This document shows, one piece after another, positions 32,993-36,926 of a stretch of DNA of 36,926 nt (the stretch's first letter is position 1; every line of letters starts with the position of its first letter). Source of the stretch: Thermoplasmatota archaeon. GTDB lineage: Archaea; Thermoplasmatota; E2; DHVEG-1. The position numbers and the translations under genes are program-made. Where the stretch lies: assembly GCA_030619765.1 (NCBI GenBank), contig JAUXAU010000028.1, positions 1 through 36,926 of the forward strand. Direction: 5' to 3'. The notes beneath the pieces are model-generated. The model made no database searches. It worked only from the letters and a program-made list of their open reading frames with translations, and was not told the DNA's origin.

Positions 32993-34909
32993 ATGAAAAA
33001 GAAAATAGTAGTTATGATAGTTATAATAATACTATTATTTGGAGCTAGTGTCGTACCAAGCATAAGTGGAAATACTGAAAAAGTGAGTAAAGATAAAGAA
33101 GTGGCTATCCAGAAGCAGGCGGCAGGACAGAAGGGCACAGATGTTCAAATTGATCCTGATCCAACAAATGTATTACAGAATGAAATATCATTAGATCTTA
33201 TTCCAGGTTCATCAGGTTCACCAACTTTACTGGTTGCTGCTTATAATGATGATCCATATGCTGGTGGTCCAGGTCTTGGTGTGAGTTACAGTACAGATGC
33301 TGGAATGACTTGGACTGCAACTCAACTTCAGTATCCATTGAATACTATTACTGGTTTGCTTATGGATGATATGTTTGATCCTACTGTTACGATTGATACC
33401 CTAGGAAATGTATTTGTTGGACAAATATCTTCAGATATAAATTGGTACAGCGGTATGTATGTTCATAAGTCAACTAACGGAGGTGTAACTTGGCTTCCAC
33501 CAGTGACTATTGCCCTAGATATTCCACCTCAATCTAATCCAGATCCAAACTTCCGATTTAATGATAGATGTCAGATAAAAGCTGATACATATACGTCTAG
33601 TCCATATACTGATAATATTTATGTTACATGGATAAAAGACCGTGGATATAATATGCCACTACCAACTGGCGATATATACTTTTCATACTCGACTGATAGT
33701 GGTAATACCTTCAGTGCACCTATAACTATAAACTCATTTGCTAATGATCTTGCAAATATGCCAAATCCAGCAGTAGCTTCTGATGGAACTGTATATGTTT
33801 CATGGCTGCATTATAATGTATGGACGGGAGGGATTGGCACTATATTTCTAGATGTATCCACCGATGGTGGTGTAACGTGGGGACCAGATATTACTGTTGC
33901 TACAATAAATCTGCCACCATTATCTCTAACCACAGGTACTGGTCAACCCGATGTCGTATCTAAAGGAGCTCCTGTTTTAGAAGTTTCACCAAATAATCCA
34001 AATGAGCTTTATATTACATATGCAGCTGATCCAGATGGAGCTGGACCTGATGAATGTGATATCTTCTTTATTCGATCTACAAATGGAGGAGGTGCCTGGA
34101 GTGCACCTATTCGAGTAAATGATGATACAACAACAAATGATCAGCACCTTCCATGGATGGATGTTAAGCCAGATGGGACAATTGACATTGTATGGTATGA
34201 CCGTAGAAATGATGCAAGCGATAAACTCTGGGATGTATATATTGCAAAAAGCGTTGATGGAGGAATTACCTTTTCAACTAATTATCAAATTAATGACCAA
34301 AATTTTGCATCACCAACAAATCCATGGGGAACACCCTGGATGGGAGAATACCTAGGTCTTGCATGTGATAGTGGTTGGGCTCATATTGTATTTACATCAT
34401 CAATTACAGATGGTTTAGGGGATGTATATTATGATAATATGGATAACGACGACATGGTAGTTCCACAAGCTGCAATAGGCTGCGATGGTTCACTAGTATG
34501 GACTGGAATTAAACCAGGGGCAACAGTAACTGATAGTTTTAACGTGTCAAACATTGGCGACCCAGGTTCGGAGCTTAATTGGAATATCACAGAATGGCCA
34601 AATTGGGGAACATGGACGTTTAATCCTTCAAGTGGCAATGCCTTAAAACCTGAAGACGGGGCTGTTACTGTACAGGTAACTGTCGTTGCACCTCAAGGGG
34701 TACCTAGAGTTATACCACAACCACGAGATACTACGTATACCGGGCAGGTAAAAATAGTCAATTTAGATGATCCTAGTGATTTCTGCACCATTGATGTATC
34801 TCTTACAACACCAAAAAACAAAGCATTCAACATAAACCTGTTATTCCTAGGATTCCTACAGCAACACCCACATATGTTCCCAATACTAAGGTACATGCTG
34901 GGACTATAA
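32993..34909 (+). CDS. Secreted Asp-box (BNR) propeller protein with C-terminal tail signal
   Basis: The protein has 638 residues. The signal peptide ends VVPSISG, like that of the FG-GAP protein. About six Asp-box repeats follow (STDAGMTW, STNGGVTW, STDSGNTF, STDGGVTW, STNGGGAW, SVDGGITF), the sialidase-type propeller hallmark. Sialidase catalytic residues were not confirmed, so an enzyme is not claimed. A domain of about 110 residues from GCDGSLVW matches one in the FG-GAP protein, and the end is PKNK, then LLFLGFLQQHPHMFPILR and YMLGL. GGGAGG before the ATG is a strong ribosome site. Confidence 0.85.
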   Translation: MKKKIVVMIVIIILLFGASVVPSISGNTEKVSKDKEVAIQKQAAGQKGTDVQIDPDPTNVLQNEISLDLIPGSSGSPTLLVAAYNDDPYAGGPGLGVSYSTDAGMTWTATQLQYPLNTITGLLMDDMFDPTVTIDTLGNVFVGQISSDINWYSGMYVHKSTNGGVTWLPPVTIALDIPPQSNPDPNFRFNDRCQIKADTYTSSPYTDNIYVTWIKDRGYNMPLPTGDIYFSYSTDSGNTFSAPITINSFANDLANMPNPAVASDGTVYVSWLHYNVWTGGIGTIFLDVSTDGGVTWGPDITVATINLPPLSLTTGTGQPDVVSKGAPVLEVSPNNPNELYITYAADPDGAGPDECDIFFIRSTNGGGAWSAPIRVNDDTTTNDQHLPWMDVKPDGTIDIVWYDRRNDASDKLWDVYIAKSVDGGITFSTNYQINDQNFASPTNPWGTPWMGEYLGLACDSGWAHIVFTSSITDGLGDVYYDNMDNDDMVVPQAAIGCDGSLVWTGIKPGATVTDSFNVSNIGDPGSELNWNITEWPNWGTWTFNPSSGNALKPEDGAVTVQVTVVAPQGVPRVIPQPRDTTYTGQVKIVNLDDPSDFCTIDVSLTTPKNKAFNINLLFLGFLQQHPHMFPILRYMLGL

Positions 34910-34926
34910 ACCTACACTAAAACCAC

Positions 34927-34941
34927 TCTTTTTTCTTTTTC
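34927..34941 (+). terminator. T-rich stretch after the Asp-box gene
   Basis: CTTTTTTCTTTTTCC begins about 18 bases after the stop and matches the U-rich signals that end archaeal transcripts. Confidence 0.45.
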
Positions 34942-35042
34942 CAAATTAACAAAGATATTTTGAGTTTTGGATAGAAACATCTTGCAATAAATCAAACCAA
35001 TAGCTTTTAAGAGAGAGGAAGATTCGGGCTTTGTGAATAATT

Positions 35043-35486
35043 ATGAAGATTTGTATTGCATATGAGTCGAAATTTGGAAATGGGAAAGGATGTATGGAAT
35101 ATTTGCAAGGCGTAATGAGCAAGAAAGGTCATGATGTAGAAATGCTTTCAGTTCGTGAAATAGAGCCCACATCACTACCATCGGCAGACCTTTATATATT
35201 TAGCTCACCGACCCAAATTGGTAGCCTAGCGGGGAAAATGAAAAAATTTCTTAAAAAATTGGAGATTTCACAAGGAGGAGCAAAATATGCTCTTGTAACG
35301 ACTTGTTTGAATCCTCCAAAGACGAAAAGTCTTAAAACCATGGAAAAATTACTTCAGTCAAGGGATTTATCAAAGGTCACTGATGGTTTAATGATTAAGG
35401 TAACAGGTATGAAAGGACCTTTAGAGAGTGGTTATGAGGAGAAACTTGATACATTTGCAGAAGATATTTTGAAGGCTATCCAATAA
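35043..35486 (+). CDS. Flavodoxin-like protein
   Basis: This 147-residue protein has the flavodoxin fold. IAYESKFGNGKGCMEYL near the start stands where the FMN phosphate loop (T/S-x-T-G-N-T) is found, with GNGK in place of GNTE. The second loop is IFSSPTQIGSLAGKMKKFL (about 52-72). FMN binding and low-potential electron transfer are the family role, but the altered phosphate loop leaves some doubt. GAGAGAGGAAG lies about 20 bases ahead; the ATG itself lacks a close ribosome site. Neighbours give no partner. Confidence 0.82.
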   Translation: MKICIAYESKFGNGKGCMEYLQGVMSKKGHDVEMLSVREIEPTSLPSADLYIFSSPTQIGSLAGKMKKFLKKLEISQGGAKYALVTTCLNPPKTKSLKTMEKLLQSRDLSKVTDGLMIKVTGMKGPLESGYEEKLDTFAEDILKAIQ

Positions 35487-35575
35487 AATTCTTACTTAAA
35501 AAAGATATTATTTTAGTAAAACAACGCCCCATCTTCCACAACTTTTATATCTAAGAACTGCAATAATATAATGGA

Positions 35576-36142
35576 ATGGTAAGCAATAACAGAAAAAAGC
35601 AACTGGACAAACAAAGAACAGAATGGAGAAAGAGACATAGGACTCTCAACGGGAGAATTATCATTTACCCAGAGAAATCTCCAGAGCACATAAACGCTAG
35701 AGCTAGTAAAGCATATAACTGGTTCTGGAAAAAGATACTTTTAGAAATAGAGCCACAAGAAATTCCGGCAATAATTTCTGGCATCAAAGACCAGATTAAA
35801 ACTGAACAGGATATCAAGAAGATACAAGTATATAGAACAATGATTGGAATGGCAGAAGATGCATATCAGCTCAAGAGATTAGAAGATATTAAAGATTATG
35901 ACACAGAATTGCAATTAGGGAAAAAACCAATATATAATTCTGGGGAAGGAATTATCTATAAGAGAGGAAAAATATACACAACTGATTATAATGAAGATGA
36001 AAGTAAAATCCTTTTACGGGACATTGAGGGAATAATTATAGATGCACTCTCTTCGGAAGATAAAAAACAAAGAGAGATGATTAGAAATAACATTTATAAA
36101 AATTGGAAATATAACGAGAAAACTGGATTTACCAGTAGATAA
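35576..36142 (+). CDS. Highly charged protein, unknown
   Basis: The protein has 188 residues, rich in Lys, Arg, Glu and Ile, and predicted cytoplasmic. The N-terminus is strongly basic (NNRKKQLDKQRTEWRKRHR), then comes a helical middle part (about 45-115) and a short beta-like stretch EGIIYKRGKIYTTDYNEDES near 130-150. No family is recognised; nucleic-acid binding is possible from charge alone. A TATA element (TTTTATATC, 35543-35551) about 25 bases before the ATG suggests a leaderless mRNA. A second ATG five bases upstream opens a frame that stops at once. Confidence 0.65.
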   Translation: MVSNNRKKQLDKQRTEWRKRHRTLNGRIIIYPEKSPEHINARASKAYNWFWKKILLEIEPQEIPAIISGIKDQIKTEQDIKKIQVYRTMIGMAEDAYQLKRLEDIKDYDTELQLGKKPIYNSGEGIIYKRGKIYTTDYNEDESKILLRDIEGIIIDALSSEDKKQREMIRNNIYKNWKYNEKTGFTSR

Positions 36143-36183
36143 TATATCGGGAAGATTTATTTTGAAAATATTATTTTGTTTGA

Positions 36184-36615
36184 TTATTGTGATGTTTGTT
36201 CTACAGACTTGGAATTTTCAATTTCCTCAGCAAGAAATTTCGAGAAATCTGGTAAAACATTTGCAATATCAGTAATGGTAATAATTCCAAATATTTCGTT
36301 GTTTAAAATGACAGGAAGTTTCTTGATTTTATGTTCTTTCATAATCTCGACTGCTTTTTCTACGCTTGCTGAAGCGTGCACTGTTTTGATATTTTTAGAC
36401 ATTATCTCTTCTACCTTTATTTCATCGGGATTTTTTTGATCAATTATGACTCGTTCAATGATATCTCTTTCAGTAAGAATTCCAAGTACAATTCCTTCGT
36501 TCATGACAACAAGGCAGCCTACACCGCGATCTTTGTATATTTTACACGCATCTAAAACTGATTCGTCACTTTCTACAGTAACTACATCTTTTGACATAAT
36601 TTCGCTGACTAGCAT
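36184..36615 (-). CDS. Tandem CBS domain protein
   Basis: The protein has 143 residues and consists of two CBS domains (about 1-58 and 66-125). Typical motifs are EIMSKDVVTVESDESVLDA, LGILTERDI, EEIMSKNIKTVHASASV and FGIITITDI. Such pairs bind adenine nucleotides or related ligands and control enzymes or channels. ATG 36615 is chosen because GGTGA lies 5 bases ahead; a longer start would add nine residues over that site. It is a stand-alone CBS module, so its target is not in the protein itself. Confidence 0.9.
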   Translation of the reverse strand: MLVSEIMSKDVVTVESDESVLDACKIYKDRGVGCLVVMNEGIVLGILTERDIIERVIIDQKNPDEIKVEEIMSKNIKTVHASASVEKAVEIMKEHKIKKLPVILNNEIFGIITITDIANVLPDFSKFLAEEIENSKSVEQTSQ

Positions 36616-36874
36616 GATATCACCACAACATACAAGAAACAAATTATTACTTAATAATATCTTCTATTATTATTGTAAATTTAAAGCTCTTTTATTATGT
36701 TAAGATTTTGGAAAAGATGTTTTAATTAATAATGTAACACCATGGAAAATTGAATGTGGATTTACTTTAGAAAACAGATAAAATATGTGATATCCCGAAT
36801 TAAGTTCCTCCTGGTTTTTCAACTTCATAATTTCAACACGCTCTTTTACAATTTACTCTTGTTTTATCAAGAAA

Positions 36875-36913
36875 AGCCTGATAGGGTGTCCGCAGACACC
36901 CGTTCTCCAGGCT
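36875..36913. other. Strong two-step stem-loop at the window edge
   Basis: GGGTGTC (36884-36890) and GACACCC (36895-36901) form a 7-bp stem around loop CGCA. Outside it AGCCTG (36875-36880) pairs with CAGGCT (36908-36913), with an internal loop ATA/GTTCTC. The stretch is GC-rich in an AT-rich gap (36616-36874 otherwise holds no gene). It may be the start of a structured RNA continuing beyond the window; the strand is unknown. Confidence 0.4.
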
Positions 36914-36926
36914 ACTATGAGGACGT

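Noticed and set aside
32993-34909. Calling the Asp-box protein a sialidase
   Set aside because: Asp-boxes alone mark the fold. The arginine triad and catalytic Tyr/Asp were not confirmed.

Overview
The window reads as a piece of an AT-rich euryarchaeal chromosome, most likely Thermoplasmatota (the uncultured, sediment-type, protein-degrading lineages); this is inferred from gene content. Archaeal markers seen directly are aPelota, an archaeal-type PurL/PurS pair, a UPF0200 kinase, an initiator tRNA with A1:U72, an intron-containing tRNA-Leu cut at the 37/38 position, TATA boxes about 25 bases ahead of starts, leaderless genes and GGTG/GGAGG ribosome sites. TGA is an ordinary stop here, since several intact genes end with it.

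Layout. 1-1205: a 28-residue membrane peptide with a double hairpin behind it, then a membrane/zinc-cluster gene broken by one in-frame TGA. 1206-5515: a secreted FG-GAP propeller protein, a DUF4097 lipoprotein, and a cysteine-synthase-like enzyme lying between imperfect direct repeats. 5675-8937: an ABC exporter pair, a cold-shock protein with a structured leader, and a SlyD-like prolyl isomerase. 8915-15672: a housekeeping block of PurL, PurS, UPF0200 kinase, tRNA-Leu, a zinc ribbon protein, tRNA-iMet, a DUF1624 membrane protein, PurM and ThiL. 15777-22052: a caspase/legumain-like lipoprotein, the radical-SAM enzyme AmrS, an unknown anchored protein, and an RqcH-Pelota ribosome-rescue operon. 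22195-29163: an M28 peptidase, a GC-rich non-coding stretch that looks like a structured RNA, a PAS-HTH regulator, an exported pyroglutamyl peptidase, a VIT-like transporter and an SLC13 transporter with a double Usp protein. 29230-34909: an M14 carboxypeptidase, an unknown secreted protein and an Asp-box propeller protein. 35043-36926: a flavodoxin, an unknown charged protein, a tandem-CBS protein and a strong stem-loop cut by the window edge.

How it fits together. Four predicted exported peptidases or peptidase-like proteins (clan CD-like, M28, C15, M14) plus large secreted propeller proteins point to a heterotroph that digests external protein. The two most unusual signals are a shared roughly 31-residue C-terminal tail on the M14 peptidase and the Asp-box protein, which looks like a sorting or anchoring signal, and a roughly 320-base GC-rich non-coding locus at 23640-23965. 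Purine synthesis (PurL, PurS, PurM) sits beside ThiL, where purine and thiamine synthesis share the intermediate AIR. Pelota and RqcH form a compact stalled-ribosome rescue unit.
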